This document shows positions 36,061-45,847 of a DNA stretch of 64,000 nucleotides, piece by piece. The stretch's first letter is position 1. Each line of letters starts with the position of its first letter. This DNA comes from Thiodiazotropha sp040791665 (lineage in GTDB: Bacteria; Pseudomonadota; Gammaproteobacteria; Chromatiales; Chromatiaceae), in assembly GCA_040791665.1 (NCBI GenBank), contig JBFNNX010000022.1, forward strand, positions 186,001 to 250,000, written 5' to 3'. The position numbers were made by a program, and so were the translations under genes. The notes under the pieces are model-generated. The model ran no database searches and was not told the origin of the DNA. It saw only the letters and a list, made by a program, of their open reading frames with translations.

Positions 36061-37364
36061 TGCTTTCCCTCTGCATGCCAGGGATAGCCATGATTGTCTG
36101 CAATCTCACCATCGATCGCCTCGACTGCGCCGTCCAGCACGGCCTCGATATCGCTTCCGCTGCGGATGCGATCGATAATTCTCTGAAACTCTGCGGTGAT
36201 GATCGGATAGGCCGGTGTACGCGGTCGTGGAACCCCATGGCCCTTCTCGAGCTGATCGACGAACAGGCGCAGCGGACCACCGGGGCGGTAGAGAGGGGAG
36301 GCTTCGATGGCCGAGCGGGTGGCGGGTACGGCACTGTTTGCGTTAGCCATGGACAGCACCTCTTCAGTGCTAAACAGAAATTCGAGGAAGGTGACGGCAG
36401 CAACGGTTTTTTCGCTGTCAGCCGTGATCGCCCAACACCATGAGCCCATGCCTGTTTTGCTGCCCGCACCGAAATCGGGTAAGGGCAGTAACAGCAGATC
36501 GTCGCCCAGGCTAGCCCGGTATAGCTGATAGTTCCAATGGCCACCCATGGCCAAGGGTACGCGACGGCTGGTAAAGGCGGCATCGTCGATATTGGGATCG
36601 ACGCGGTTATTCGCTATCCAGTTTTGCAGGTTCCTCAGCATGGCGCTGCTCTCCGGTCCGTTGAGCACTCCGTCGGCACTGCGGTAATGCGTTCGCTCGA
36701 TGAGATCGCCGCCTGCCGATTGCAGCAGCGGTGATAGGGCGTAGGTATACCATTCACCCGCATAGTTGAGTTTGAGGTCGAGTATCTGTCCATCCGGGTC
36801 ATGGGCGGCCAGTTGATGCAGCGCAGTCTCGAACTCGTCTAGGGACCAGGGATGTTGCAGTGAGGGAATACGGAGGCTGGCTTGATGCAGCTTGGAGCGA
36901 TCCGCATAGAGGCCGAGGCCGGAGTCGTAGACGCCGACTGCCCAAAGTCGATCGGCATAGCTACCCTGGGCAGTGATCGAAGGCAGCAGATCGGCAATCA
37001 ACCCTTTGTCGATCAGCTCATCCAGAGGGCGCAGGTGCCCCTGCCAGGCATAGGCGGCGAGAAAGGGGCCGTCCAGTTCAAGCAATTCAGGCAATTCACC
37101 GGCAACGGCTGCGGCCTGGACCTGGGCGTTGTAACTCCCTTCAGGGATCAGGGTGAGCTGAATCTCGAGTTCGGGGTGGTTTCGATTGAAACGGGCGACC
37201 TGCTCCTGCAATACTGTGCGTTCACTCTCCTGGCCGGCATGCGCCCATATCCTGAGCCGGACCTCATCCGAGGATCTGTCCGCCTCTCTTCCACAGCCGA
37301 CAAGTGTGGCTATGAGTATGATGCCGACTATGAACGCAATCGGTGCTTGGAACCTATATCCCAT
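36057..37364 (-). CDS. CUT1 sugar ABC importer substrate-binding lipoprotein
   Basis: This first gene of the operon encodes a 435-residue binding protein. A lipoprotein signal ends in the lipobox LVGC at residues 21-24, so the mature protein should be tethered in the inner membrane. The following RIWAHAGQESE and AVAGELPELLELDGPF segments are typical of family 1 extracellular solute-binding proteins for di- and oligosaccharides or glycerol-3-phosphate. Aromatic residues suited to sugar stacking are present, but the ligand cannot be deduced. It overlaps the MalF-like gene by 4 bp. About 280 bp upstream ends the same-strand c-di-GMP sensor gene. Confidence 0.92.
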   Translation of the reverse strand: MGYRFQAPIAFIVGIILIATLVGCGREADRSSDEVRLRIWAHAGQESERTVLQEQVARFNRNHPELEIQLTLIPEGSYNAQVQAAAVAGELPELLELDGPFLAAYAWQGHLRPLDELIDKGLIADLLPSITAQGSYADRLWAVGVYDSGLGLYADRSKLHQASLRIPSLQHPWSLDEFETALHQLAAHDPDGQILDLKLNYAGEWYTYALSPLLQSAGGDLIERTHYRSADGVLNGPESSAMLRNLQNWIANNRVDPNIDDAAFTSRRVPLAMGGHWNYQLYRASLGDDLLLLPLPDFGAGSKTGMGSWCWAITADSEKTVAAVTFLEFLFSTEEVLSMANANSAVPATRSAIEASPLYRPGGPLRLFVDQLEKGHGVPRPRTPAYPIITAEFQRIIDRIRSGSDIEAVLDGAVEAIDGEIADNHGYPWHAEGKH

Positions 37365-37642
37365 TGTTACGTTATAGAAATTTGTGACTATATGACTTGT
37401 AGCAATTATCGGATGGTCTTACATCCCGTTACACGATATATCCAATCGATTTTGAAGAGTACCGAGTAGTGTTGATTGGCCTTGTGCAATAGCCTAACAC
37501 ATGGAAGGCGTGTGCGTTCCGGCTGATATGGCCAGCCCCTGCAACATGGTGGTATCGGCTGGCAACGGAGTCGCGTTAAACATCGGATGAGGTCGATATC
37601 AGAAAATATGCTGAAAGATTAAACGGACTGAAGCATGTTTGT

Positions 37643-40600
37643 TCAGTCGTTGTAATTATTGAGCAGACCTTCCAATGCCTGGGTGGTTAATGGCTTGCTG
37701 AATAGGTACCCTTGGCCTTCATCGCAGCCCTTTCTCTTCAGCCAATCCAACTGGGGTTTCTCCTCGATACCTTCTGCAAGCACCGACATGTTAAGGCTGT
37801 GGCCCAGTGCGATTATTGAATTGGCGATGCTCTGCTCACTGCTCTCCTTGAGAATGTTGTGGATGAAGGACTTGTCGATCTTGAGCCGGTCAAAGTGGAA
37901 ATCCTTCAGGTAACTCAGGGATGAGAAACCAGTGCCAAAATCGTCCAACGCCAGGCGTACGCCGAGGCTGTCAAGTGCCTTGAGGGTGTGGCCTACCTGT
38001 TCGGTATCCTGGAGAAAGATAGCCTCAGTCACCTCCAGTTCCAGTTTGTCGGGTTGAAGGCCGGATTTCTCCAGCGCTTCCTGGGTGATGGCCACCAGGT
38101 TGCCGTGATTGATCTGCACCGGCGAAATGTTGATCGCGATATGATCGAGATTCAGACCCCGCTGTTGCCAATGCACCATCTGCCGACAGGCGCTGTGTAA
38201 CACCCATTCGCCGATGGCAACGATGACACCTGTCTCTTCGGCTAAAGGGACGAACATATCGGGAGTCACCACGCCGTGCCCGGGGCGATCCCAGCGGACC
38301 AATGCCTCAACACCGATGATACGGTTTTCCGGCAGCGAAATTTGTGGTTGATAGAGGAGAAACAGCTCCCCGTGATTGACCGTATCGCGCAACGCCTGTT
38401 CGATGTCGATGCGCTGCGCCGCCAGTCGGGTAAGATCTTCTGTGTAGAACCAGAATCGATTTCGGCCATACTCCTTGGCCCGGTACATGGCGGCATCCGC
38501 ATTACGAATCAACGTGGTGACGTCATGTGCGTCGTCCGGATAGATACTGATACCAAGGCTTGCAGTAATGACCAATTCCCGGTCAGTAAGCATGAACGGT
38601 TCCTCGAATACACTGAGGACCTTGGTAGCCATTTCAACCAGGTTTTCAGTCTCCCTGATATCCTCCAAAACCAGGATGAATTCATCGCCTCCCTGTCGGG
38701 AGATGGTGTCGATTTCACGCAGTGTATCATGTAGCCGCTTCGAAACTTCGAGCAGCAGGTCGTCACCGACCGGATGTCCTAGGGTGTCATTGATGTTCTT
38801 GAATCTGTCAAGATCGAGAAACATTACCGCCATAATGCTTTGGTCACGATTCGCTCTGTCGATGGCATGCTGCATTCTGTCGTTCAGCAATATTCTGTTG
38901 GGCAGGCCGGTTAGTGGGTCGTGATGCGCGAGAAAATCGAGTTTCTCCTGGGTCTCTTTTATCGGTGAGATGTCGGAGAATACGGCGACAAAATGGCTTG
39001 CCGTCCGCTTTTCGTCATACACAGTACTGATAGTTTCCCATGCCGGGTAAATCTCGCCGTTTTTACGGCGATTGTTGATCTCGCCACGCCAGCTGCCGTT
39101 ATTGAGTATGGAGTCCCACATGGTCTTATAAAACTCGGCATGATGAAGTCCTGATTTGAAGAGGCGTGGATTCTGCCCGATGGCTTCGGCTTTTTGATAT
39201 CCGGTAATCAAGGAGAATGCCCGGTTGACATTGATGATATTCCCATCGAGGTCAGTAATCATTACTCCTTCGCTGGTACTGTCAAAAACTTTCGCCCATT
39301 GGCGAAGCTGCGCATCAGTCTGTTTTCTTTCAGTTATATCCTCGGAAACGCCGATCAAGAAAAGTGGCTCATCGCTGTCATCGTATACAGGCACCTTGCG
39401 TGTATGGAGTATGCGCTCCCCTTTTGGTGTATCGATATACTCTTCCGGTATATCAAGAATCTTCATGCTGGATAAGACTTCCCTGTCCTTGCTAACGAAG
39501 AAGTCTGCTTGATGATCAGGGAAGAAGTCGTAGTCATTTTGCCCGATAAAGTCGTGTCTGGATCTACCAAGTAACTTTTCGCCTGCTTTGTTCATCTTTG
39601 TAAATCTCAGGTGCTTGGCATCCTTGACAAACAATATCAGCGGGATTTGGTCAATGATTGTACTGAGCTCGTTCTCGCGAGCTTGAATATCCTTGATCAT
39701 CAGATTCATCGCTGCTGCGAGTTGGCCAAGCTCATCCTTGGTGCCAATTTGTAGCCGGGTGCTGTAGTCGCCTTCGCGCAAGCGCTTTACACCGTCCATC
39801 AATCTTGACATCGGGGTACGAATAAACCGCTGCAGCAGCATAAGACTCAACGGTATGACAATCAGCGCAGTGACCAGCATGGCCATGATAACCGCCGCTT
39901 GGGTTTTTTCGCTTGCGATACGGTATGCGCTTATCGGATAGCTGGATATAAGGTAGGTGTGTTCCATGTTTTGCAATGGAAATGGCGCTACCCCAAAGAA
40001 ACCCTCCTTGTTTTCGAAGAATTTTATTCCGCCATTGTCGCGGTTGGTCAGTGTGTCGATTAGCGGTTTAGCTGTAATTGCATAGTCTCGGCTGCCGACG
40101 ATTGGTTTTAACTTGGAATTAAGTATGCCAATGGATGTGGGCTGTTGGATGATTGACTTGATGAAATCCTTGTCGAGTCGGTTGATAAGTGCAATTGTCC
40201 CTATTCGATGCCGTACTCCGTCTGCACCCTGCCTGTATATGGGTTGGTGAAATTCCACCACGAGTCCATTGCTATCTCTGTGATAGTCTATGCCATCGAA
40301 ACTGATACTGTGTAGAACGGATCTGTGGCTGAGTAACGTCTCGAATGGTTGGGCATCAACGGGATCGGTTTTATTGCCACTCAGTATGGAGAGGTTTTCA
40401 ATGCCGGCATCATAGGTCATGATGCCAAGCGTGTATTCTGCCTCTCTGCCGATGACAAAGCTGACCAGATTTCCCATACGATCGTATATGTAACCTTCAT
40501 CCGCTTCGCCGGCCTGTACCGAGAAGAGCAGCCATTTGCCAACCTTCCTCTTTTCTTCGTCGAAGAGAATGGCGTTGTAGTTGCTCGGGTTCTGATAGTT

Positions 40601-40849
40601 GTTGATGAGATACAGGGAAGCGATGACCAGCTCCTCATCTGTTATGGTGCTGGATTCCAGGGCCAGTTTTTGTTCGATTCTATGGATTCTTTTCGATAGT
40701 GTATCAATACCGGATATTATCTCGGTATGCGCCGTATCCCTGTGATAATCATGCAGGCTGCTATTGATAATGTAACCGGCGCCGAGCAGCGACAGGGCGG
40801 TAGTCAGCAAGGTGAACAGCAGTTGTTTGATGCTGATGGAAAGATGCAT
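37643..40849 (-). CDS. Cache-HAMP-PAS-PAS-GGDEF-EAL membrane c-di-GMP sensor
   Basis: This 1068-residue inner-membrane protein has helices near residues 8-28 and 318-342, enclosing a periplasmic sensor of about 285 residues that looks like a double Cache or similar fold. A HAMP linker follows (about 340-395), then two PAS domains (about 400-515 and 520-640), GGDEF (about 650-810) and EAL (about 820-1060). The GGDEF motif reads GGDEF and the EAL motif reads EAL followed by VRW; DDFG, KID and other catalytic residues are intact, so both activities are possible. Its start codon lies 2 bp after the stop of the RbsB-like gene, indicating co-transcription and probable joint sensing of a periplasmic ligand. 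Confidence 0.93.
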   Translation of the reverse strand: MHLSISIKQLLFTLLTTALSLLGAGYIINSSLHDYHRDTAHTEIISGIDTLSKRIHRIEQKLALESSTITDEELVIASLYLINNYQNPSNYNAILFDEEKRKVGKWLLFSVQAGEADEGYIYDRMGNLVSFVIGREAEYTLGIMTYDAGIENLSILSGNKTDPVDAQPFETLLSHRSVLHSISFDGIDYHRDSNGLVVEFHQPIYRQGADGVRHRIGTIALINRLDKDFIKSIIQQPTSIGILNSKLKPIVGSRDYAITAKPLIDTLTNRDNGGIKFFENKEGFFGVAPFPLQNMEHTYLISSYPISAYRIASEKTQAAVIMAMLVTALIVIPLSLMLLQRFIRTPMSRLMDGVKRLREGDYSTRLQIGTKDELGQLAAAMNLMIKDIQARENELSTIIDQIPLILFVKDAKHLRFTKMNKAGEKLLGRSRHDFIGQNDYDFFPDHQADFFVSKDREVLSSMKILDIPEEYIDTPKGERILHTRKVPVYDDSDEPLFLIGVSEDITERKQTDAQLRQWAKVFDSTSEGVMITDLDGNIINVNRAFSLITGYQKAEAIGQNPRLFKSGLHHAEFYKTMWDSILNNGSWRGEINNRRKNGEIYPAWETISTVYDEKRTASHFVAVFSDISPIKETQEKLDFLAHHDPLTGLPNRILLNDRMQHAIDRANRDQSIMAVMFLDLDRFKNINDTLGHPVGDDLLLEVSKRLHDTLREIDTISRQGGDEFILVLEDIRETENLVEMATKVLSVFEEPFMLTDRELVITASLGISIYPDDAHDVTTLIRNADAAMYRAKEYGRNRFWFYTEDLTRLAAQRIDIEQALRDTVNHGELFLLYQPQISLPENRIIGVEALVRWDRPGHGVVTPDMFVPLAEETGVIVAIGEWVLHSACRQMVHWQQRGLNLDHIAINISPVQINHGNLVAITQEALEKSGLQPDKLELEVTEAIFLQDTEQVGHTLKALDSLGVRLALDDFGTGFSSLSYLKDFHFDRLKIDKSFIHNILKESSEQSIANSIIALGHSLNMSVLAEGIEEKPQLDWLKRKGCDEGQGYLFSKPLTTQALEGLLNNYND

Positions 40850-40851
40850 TT

Positions 40852-41805
40852 TCAGAATATGGGTGATACAAGATTGACGTTTTCTTTCGATACCTTGATC
40901 GATTCGAGAATGATCTCCTTGGGTACTCTCTTGCCATCCAGTATCATCAATGCGGCACGTGCACCCTCAATGCCGCCTGTAGGGTAGGTAAAGCTGATCG
41001 CCTGTTCGCCAAGACGTATCGCCTGCTGCGCCTCATGTATGTAGTCGATGCCGACGATCGGGATCGACCTGGGGTCTATGCCGTGGTACTTTAATGCCAT
41101 GCGGGCACCCTCCGCCATGCTGTCGCTTTGTGCGTAGATGGCGTCAAACTTTTTGCCCTGTACCAGTAACCGCTCCACCGCCAAAATTGCATCAGCCCTA
41201 AGGTAGTTGGCAGTACGGCGGAACACCTTTAAATTCCGATGTCGGTTAATAACTTCAAGAAAACTTTGGGATCTGTGTAGGGTCGGCGTAGCGCCAGGTA
41301 CGCCCTCGAGCATGAGAATTTCTCCCCGGCCATCGAGTGTCTCCACGAGATACTCAGCCGCAGCTTTGGCGATTGGTATGTTGTCTGGATGGATGAAGGT
41401 CGTGTATGCATCGCCGTCAATGCCGCGATCCAGTAAAACAACAGGTATGCCTTGTTGATAAACCTTGGTGATTACGTCGCTTAAAACCGCTTTTTCCCTG
41501 GGGCTTGTTATCAACAGATCGATGCCACGATTCAGCAGTTCCTCGATGTGCATGGCCTGCATGGCCGTATCTCCTTTACCATCCGTGTAGACAAATTTAA
41601 CATTGGCGTGTTTGTCGAATTCCTTTTTAACCTCCATGACCTGTGCTAGACGCCAATCATTGCCGAGGGTGTCCTGAGCGAATCCGATGAAATAACTCTC
41701 TTCCGCAAGTGCTGGCAGATGGCAGAGGACAACCAGAATCAGAAGGCTGGCTGTGGTAAATGACCAAATTCGTGCTAATCGTTTGTTGAGAGATCCCTGA
41801 ATCAA
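40852..41805 (-). CDS. Orphan RbsB-like periplasmic sugar-binding protein
   Basis: This 317-residue protein has a signal peptide (cleavage near ALAEES, residues 33-36) and a type I periplasmic binding fold of the ribose/galactose family (Peripla_BP_4): EELLNRGIDLLITSP near residues 87-101, VVLLDRGIDGD near residue 121, and a C-terminal VGIDYIHEAQQA segment. No ribose-type permease or ATPase lies nearby, and the next gene, 2 bp downstream, is a membrane c-di-GMP sensor. Binding proteins of this fold that are coupled to sensors (as in LuxP or ChvE) pass ligand information to the periplasmic sensor domain. That role is an inference here. Confidence 0.88.
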   Translation of the reverse strand: MIQGSLNKRLARIWSFTTASLLILVVLCHLPALAEESYFIGFAQDTLGNDWRLAQVMEVKKEFDKHANVKFVYTDGKGDTAMQAMHIEELLNRGIDLLITSPREKAVLSDVITKVYQQGIPVVLLDRGIDGDAYTTFIHPDNIPIAKAAAEYLVETLDGRGEILMLEGVPGATPTLHRSQSFLEVINRHRNLKVFRRTANYLRADAILAVERLLVQGKKFDAIYAQSDSMAEGARMALKYHGIDPRSIPIVGIDYIHEAQQAIRLGEQAISFTYPTGGIEGARAALMILDGKRVPKEIILESIKVSKENVNLVSPIF

Positions 41806-42056
41806 TGTTATTTCCGGCAGTTAGTTAAAGTGGATTCTCTCTTTCCGTATCGGCTGATGGGGCAAAAGATTTACGCTTTCGCTATCTTGTGACTCTCCGC
41901 CACCCAAATATTGGTCATTCAGAACTCCGATTGGGAGGAGTCCGTTACAACCAGCAATGGGGTGTATGCTGCACTGTAGCCCGGTTTCGATAGGTAGTCG
42001 CTTGAAATCATACAATAAATCCAACACAGTAATTGGATATCCAGAGTATTGAGCAC

Positions 42057-42668
42057 ATGACTGAACAGTTGGAAAATTATCACTCACTGCAAGCCCAGCT
42101 CGATCTGCACCAAGGCATTCCCTTTTCGCCCAACTGGTCTGCCGAAGCCGATTTCATCCGGATCATCGTCGATGCCTGTCTCAAATTAAGACCCGAACTG
42201 ATCCTGGAGTGCAGTAGCGGTTTGACGACATTGATGCTGGCCCGCTGTTGCCAGATCAATGGAGAAGGCCATGTGATCAGTCTCGAGGATGGATTGCAGT
42301 ATGCCGATAATACCCGGGCCTATATCGACCGCTACGACCTGGGAGACTATGCAACGGTTGTCCATGCCCCACTACAAGAAATGGTTGTGGATGGGGCTCT
42401 CTATACCTGGTATGCAACGGATGCCATTCCCGAAACGGGAATAGATATGCTTGTCATCGACGGGCCATCAGGTTTCATACAGAGGAACTCGCGCTATCCC
42501 GCGCTTCCGGTCTGTTATCCATGTTTTGCCGATAATTGCGCTATCTTTCTGGACGATGCTGCCAGGGAGGACGAACGGGAGATCGTAACCATGTGGCTAA
42601 GTCGTTTTCCGAATCTTGAGCATGAGTTTCATGCCACATCCAGGGGTTGTTCCGTACTCTCCGTTTAG
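42057..42668 (+). CDS. Class I SAM-dependent methyltransferase (Methyltransf_24-like)
   Basis: This 203-residue protein has a Rossmann methyltransferase layout: motif I as ILECSSGLTTLMLA near residues 55-68 in degenerate form, an acidic residue at the end of strand two (ISLED), and an IDGPSG loop in place of motif IV near residue 139. The pattern resembles the Methyltransf_24 group, whose members act on small molecules or sugars. The ATG at 42057 is preferred over a TTG 24 bp upstream, although neither has a strong ribosome site. The gene is divergent from the RbsB-like gene with about 250 bp between starts. Confidence 0.7.
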   Translation: MTEQLENYHSLQAQLDLHQGIPFSPNWSAEADFIRIIVDACLKLRPELILECSSGLTTLMLARCCQINGEGHVISLEDGLQYADNTRAYIDRYDLGDYATVVHAPLQEMVVDGALYTWYATDAIPETGIDMLVIDGPSGFIQRNSRYPALPVCYPCFADNCAIFLDDAAREDEREIVTMWLSRFPNLEHEFHATSRGCSVLSV

Positions 42669-42704
42669 GCATTGCCAACCATTGATTCCGCTGCCCCGTT
42701 AACT

Positions 42705-42902
42705 CTAGTCGCTGGGCATCGGCAGCATTTGGGAAACCTCGAGTGTGCCGCCGTACTCTAGATGCGGACAGGTTTTCAGCAGTTCCAACGCACTCTCCAT
42801 ACCCTCCGGTTCAATGATGAAGAAGCCCATAATCGGATGGGGGGAGGGTTCATCGGATACGCCGTCGGGGGTCAATAACTTTCGAGAAAAACCCGGATTG
42901 GC
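42705..42902 (-). pseudogene. C-terminal remnant of a YCII-domain protein gene
   Basis: Reverse-strand translation from 42902 to the TAG at 42705-42707 gives about 65 residues: a start-less ANPGF, then KLLTPDG, GFFIIEPEGMESALELLK and CPHLEYGGTLEV. This matches the C-terminal half of YCII/DGPF-type small proteins, which have GFF(I/V)IEA----A-E-A---P and HLEYG--EV. A stop codon lies immediately upstream in the same frame, and no start with the usual N-terminal sequence (about 50 residues) is present. It is a decayed gene, possibly a former sigma-factor-associated YCII protein. Confidence 0.65.
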
Positions 42903-42999
42903 TCATTCAAATCACGTTGAGAGAGTTTGGGACGTGGCACCGACACTACATTCCTGAACAGAACTCAGACATAGCCGCTGGCAATGGATGGCTGTGCCC

Positions 43000-43953
43000 T
43001 CATTGGGTATGGGGTCGTAGTCTCGAACCTCCATCCTGGCCGCTCGGTTTGGTCACGCCGTTCTCGAGCACCATCGATTCCATCAAATCGATGAACTTCT
43101 GCTGATAGCGGCGTAGATACTTGTCTTTGTGGTAGGCCACCCAAGTGGTCTCCCAGGGTAACAAGTTGCCGAGATCCTGAATCTCCAGATCGCTGTCCTG
43201 TTCTTCGGAGTAGGCCATGCTCGCGATCAGGCCGACACCCATGCCCTCCCGTACATAGGTTTTGATCACATCGGTGTCGGCGGCGGTCAATACTATGTTG
43301 GGCTGCAGGCCGGCACGGGCAAATGTGATCTGCATATGGTTGGCGCCGGTGAAACCGAAGGTATAGGTGATCAGTGGATAGTCGCAGATGCGCTCCAGCG
43401 AAAGCGGTCTCCGGGCCAATGCCGGATGACCCTTTTGGGCGATGAGGCTGCGGTTCCAGCGATAGCAGGGGATGGCATTGAGAGAGGAGTGCTCGCCCAG
43501 CTCCTCGGTGCAGATAGAGAAGTCGACCCGGTCGGTGAGTGCCATCTCAACCAGCTGCTGTGGCGTGCCCTGGTGGATCTGCAGACTGACGGTAGGGAAG
43601 ATCTGGCGAAAGGAACGGATTACCGCAGGCAGCACATAACGTGCCTGGGTGTGGGTGGTGCCGATGCGCAGAATACCACTGCTCTCCTCAACATGGTCAC
43701 GGCCGACGGCGAGGATGTTTTCGCGAATGGCAAGGGCCTGTCGCGCATAGCTGAGTACCTCCTCACCCGCCGCTGTAAGGGCGATCAGCCGTTTCCCTTT
43801 GCGCACGAAGAGTTGGGTACCAAGCTCCTTTTCGAGTTGGGCCAGGTGCTGGGAAACGGCCGACTGCACCAGGTAGATCTGTTTTGCCGCCAGGGTAACG
43901 TTAAAGCCCGACTCCGCCAGGGCCACCAGGGAATTGAGTTGCCTGAGTTCCAT
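43000..43953 (-). CDS. cysB: LysR-family sulfur regulator CysB
   Basis: CysB activates cysteine biosynthesis genes when O-acetylserine or N-acetylserine signals sulfur need. The 317-residue protein has the helix-turn-helix (residues 1-60, with SAVSQHLAQLEKELG), and an effector domain with TTHTQARYVLP near residue 99 and TAADTDVIKTYVREGMGVGLIA near residue 222, both typical of CysB/Cbl. It is divergent from cysJ with 109 bp between the starts, the expected arrangement for control of cysJIH. Cbl is a close alternative, but the adjacent reductase operon favours CysB. Confidence 0.93.
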   Translation of the reverse strand: MELRQLNSLVALAESGFNVTLAAKQIYLVQSAVSQHLAQLEKELGTQLFVRKGKRLIALTAAGEEVLSYARQALAIRENILAVGRDHVEESSGILRIGTTHTQARYVLPAVIRSFRQIFPTVSLQIHQGTPQQLVEMALTDRVDFSICTEELGEHSSLNAIPCYRWNRSLIAQKGHPALARRPLSLERICDYPLITYTFGFTGANHMQITFARAGLQPNIVLTAADTDVIKTYVREGMGVGLIASMAYSEEQDSDLEIQDLGNLLPWETTWVAYHKDKYLRRYQQKFIDLMESMVLENGVTKPSGQDGGSRLRPHTQ

Positions 43954-43979
43954 ATCTCATAAATAGATTAATTATCAAA

Positions 43980-44005
43980 ATATATTACTTCACAAGATAT
44001 ATTAC
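43980..44005. promoter_or_regulatory. Direct repeat in the cysB/cysJ promoter gap
   Basis: ATATATTAC occurs at 43980-43988 and 43997-44005, a perfect 9-bp direct repeat with starts 17 bp apart, in an AT-rich gap between divergent cysB and cysJ. CysB sites are AT-rich and poorly conserved, so this is a candidate activation site only. Confidence 0.35.
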
Positions 44006-44062
44006 CTCTTCCAATATTGCTACCCAATTCAATAGCAAGATTTGACTTGGAGTCGCGTCGCC

Positions 44063-45847
44063 ATGGATAACACCGCCAAGACTACAGAGGGATTGCCATC
44101 CCGTCCGCTGGACGGCCTGCAGCTCTCACGCCTGCAACAGGCGGTTGAGGGTTTGAGCAGCGAACAGCTGGCCTGGGCCAGCGGCTATCTTGCCGGGTTG
44201 GGAGCGGTGGAGCCCGCTGCCGGTACGGCGCTGAACGAGAACCGGGAAGTGACCATTCTCTACGCTACCCAGGGCGGCAATGCCCGCAGTGTGGCGGAGG
44301 CGTTGGCCGAGAATGCGACGGCGAGGGGAGTTGTGTCCCGTCTGGTCTCCGCAGACAACTATCGCCTCAAGGATCTTGCCAAGGAACGATTGCTGATCGT
44401 GGTTATCAGCACTCAGGGTGAGGGGGAGCCTCCGGAGAGTGCCATTGAACTCTTCAGATATCTGCAGGGCAAAAAAGCGCCCCGGCTGGACGAGCTCAAA
44501 TATGCCGTTTTCGGTCTGGGGGACTCAAGCTACGAGCAGTTTTGCCAGGCGGCCAGGGAGCTGGATGAGCTGCTGAGGATGCATGGCGCGCAGGCACTGT
44601 TCGAACGTGTCGACGCAGATGTGGATTTTCAGCAGCTGTCATCGAACTGGCAGGGGCGGATCCTGAAGATACTGGAAAAGCAACAGCCATCCGATCAAGC
44701 CACTATCATTCCACTGCAGCGCGGTCATGCGAGGGTCAGATACGATCGCAACCAGCCGTTTCAGGCCGAACTGCTGGAGCGTCGACGCATCACCTCCATC
44801 GATGCGGTTTGCAATGTGCAGCACATCTCCCTGGAGATCGATCCGCAGTCGATCCGTTATCGACCAGGTGATGCCCTGGGTCTCTTCTTCATGAACGATC
44901 CGGCCATGATCGAAGAGATACTCTCCCTGACAGGACTGTCCGCCGATGCGCCGGTCAGCCTCAATGGGGAAAGCCTGACGCTGGCCCGGGCACTAGGTGA
45001 GCGTTTGGAGCTGACCCAGCTCCACCCCAATGTGGTCAAGGCCTGGTCGGCGCTTTCGGCGGTTCCGGAGCTGGCCGCCTTGAGCCAGGATGGCGAGAAG
45101 CTGCGGGCCTTTGTTGGCGCACGCCAATTCATCGACCTGCTGCAGAGCTATCCCGCCGAGGTGGATGCCCAAGGGCTGGCGAGGATACTTCAAGCCCAAC
45201 AGCCCCGTCTCTATTCTATCGCGTCCAGCCAGGCGGCCTACGAGGATGAGATCCATCTGACCGTTGCCGCCCTGCGATACAGGGGCCATGGACGAGACCG
45301 TCTGGGCGGGGCTTCCGGCTATCTGACGCAGCGTATCTCCGAGGGCGATCCTTTGCATGTCTATGTGGTCGAAAATCCGAGTTTCAGACTGCCGGCATCA
45401 GCAGACACACCAATCATCATGGTTGCTGCGGGCACGGGCATCGCTCCCTATCGCGCATTTCTCCAAGAGCGCGAGGCCCTTGGCTGTGCAGGCGATAGCT
45501 GGCTGGTATTCGGCAATCGCCATTTTCACCGCGATTTCCTCTATCAAAGCGAATGGCTCAACTACCGCAGGGCAGGCCTGCTCAATCGCATCAGCCTCGC
45601 CTTCTCCCGGGATGAAGGCGCACGCACCTACGTGCAGGCACGACTCTACGAGGATCGGGCAGAACTCTATCGCTGGCTGCAGGAGGGGGCCCAGCTCTAT
45701 GTCTGCGGCGGGGTGGAGATGGAGCGGGGCGTCTGTCAATCCCTGTTGGCCATCGCCCAGGATCAGGGCGGTCTCCATGAGGAGGCTGCTGTCGAATACA
45801 TCGAATCCCTGCGCCGGCAGGGGCGTTACCAGAGAGACGTCTACTGA
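44063..45847 (+). CDS. cysJ: Sulfite reductase [NADPH] flavoprotein, CysJ
   Basis: CysJ passes electrons from NADPH through FAD and FMN to CysI for sulfite reduction to sulfide. The 594-residue protein has a flavodoxin domain with the FMN loop ATQGGNA near residue 71, an FAD-binding region with RLYSIASS near residue 385, and an NADPH-binding GTGIAPYRAFLQER stretch near residue 460. It ends in the family C-terminus RYQRDVY. The ATG at 44063 is chosen over a TTG 21 bp upstream because GGAG precedes it and family proteins begin with a similar short leader. The stop overlaps the cysI start as TGATG. It begins the cysJIHC operon, divergent from cysB. Confidence 0.96.
   Translation: MDNTAKTTEGLPSRPLDGLQLSRLQQAVEGLSSEQLAWASGYLAGLGAVEPAAGTALNENREVTILYATQGGNARSVAEALAENATARGVVSRLVSADNYRLKDLAKERLLIVVISTQGEGEPPESAIELFRYLQGKKAPRLDELKYAVFGLGDSSYEQFCQAARELDELLRMHGAQALFERVDADVDFQQLSSNWQGRILKILEKQQPSDQATIIPLQRGHARVRYDRNQPFQAELLERRRITSIDAVCNVQHISLEIDPQSIRYRPGDALGLFFMNDPAMIEEILSLTGLSADAPVSLNGESLTLARALGERLELTQLHPNVVKAWSALSAVPELAALSQDGEKLRAFVGARQFIDLLQSYPAEVDAQGLARILQAQQPRLYSIASSQAAYEDEIHLTVAALRYRGHGRDRLGGASGYLTQRISEGDPLHVYVVENPSFRLPASADTPIIMVAAGTGIAPYRAFLQEREALGCAGDSWLVFGNRHFHRDFLYQSEWLNYRRAGLLNRISLAFSRDEGARTYVQARLYEDRAELYRWLQEGAQLYVCGGVEMERGVCQSLLAIAQDQGGLHEEAAVEYIESLRRQGRYQRDVY

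Noticed and set aside
41821..42087. Reverse 88-codon gene between the RbsB-like gene and a methyltransferase gene
   Set aside because: It overlaps the methyltransferase start, has no ribosome site, and its composition is not protein-like.
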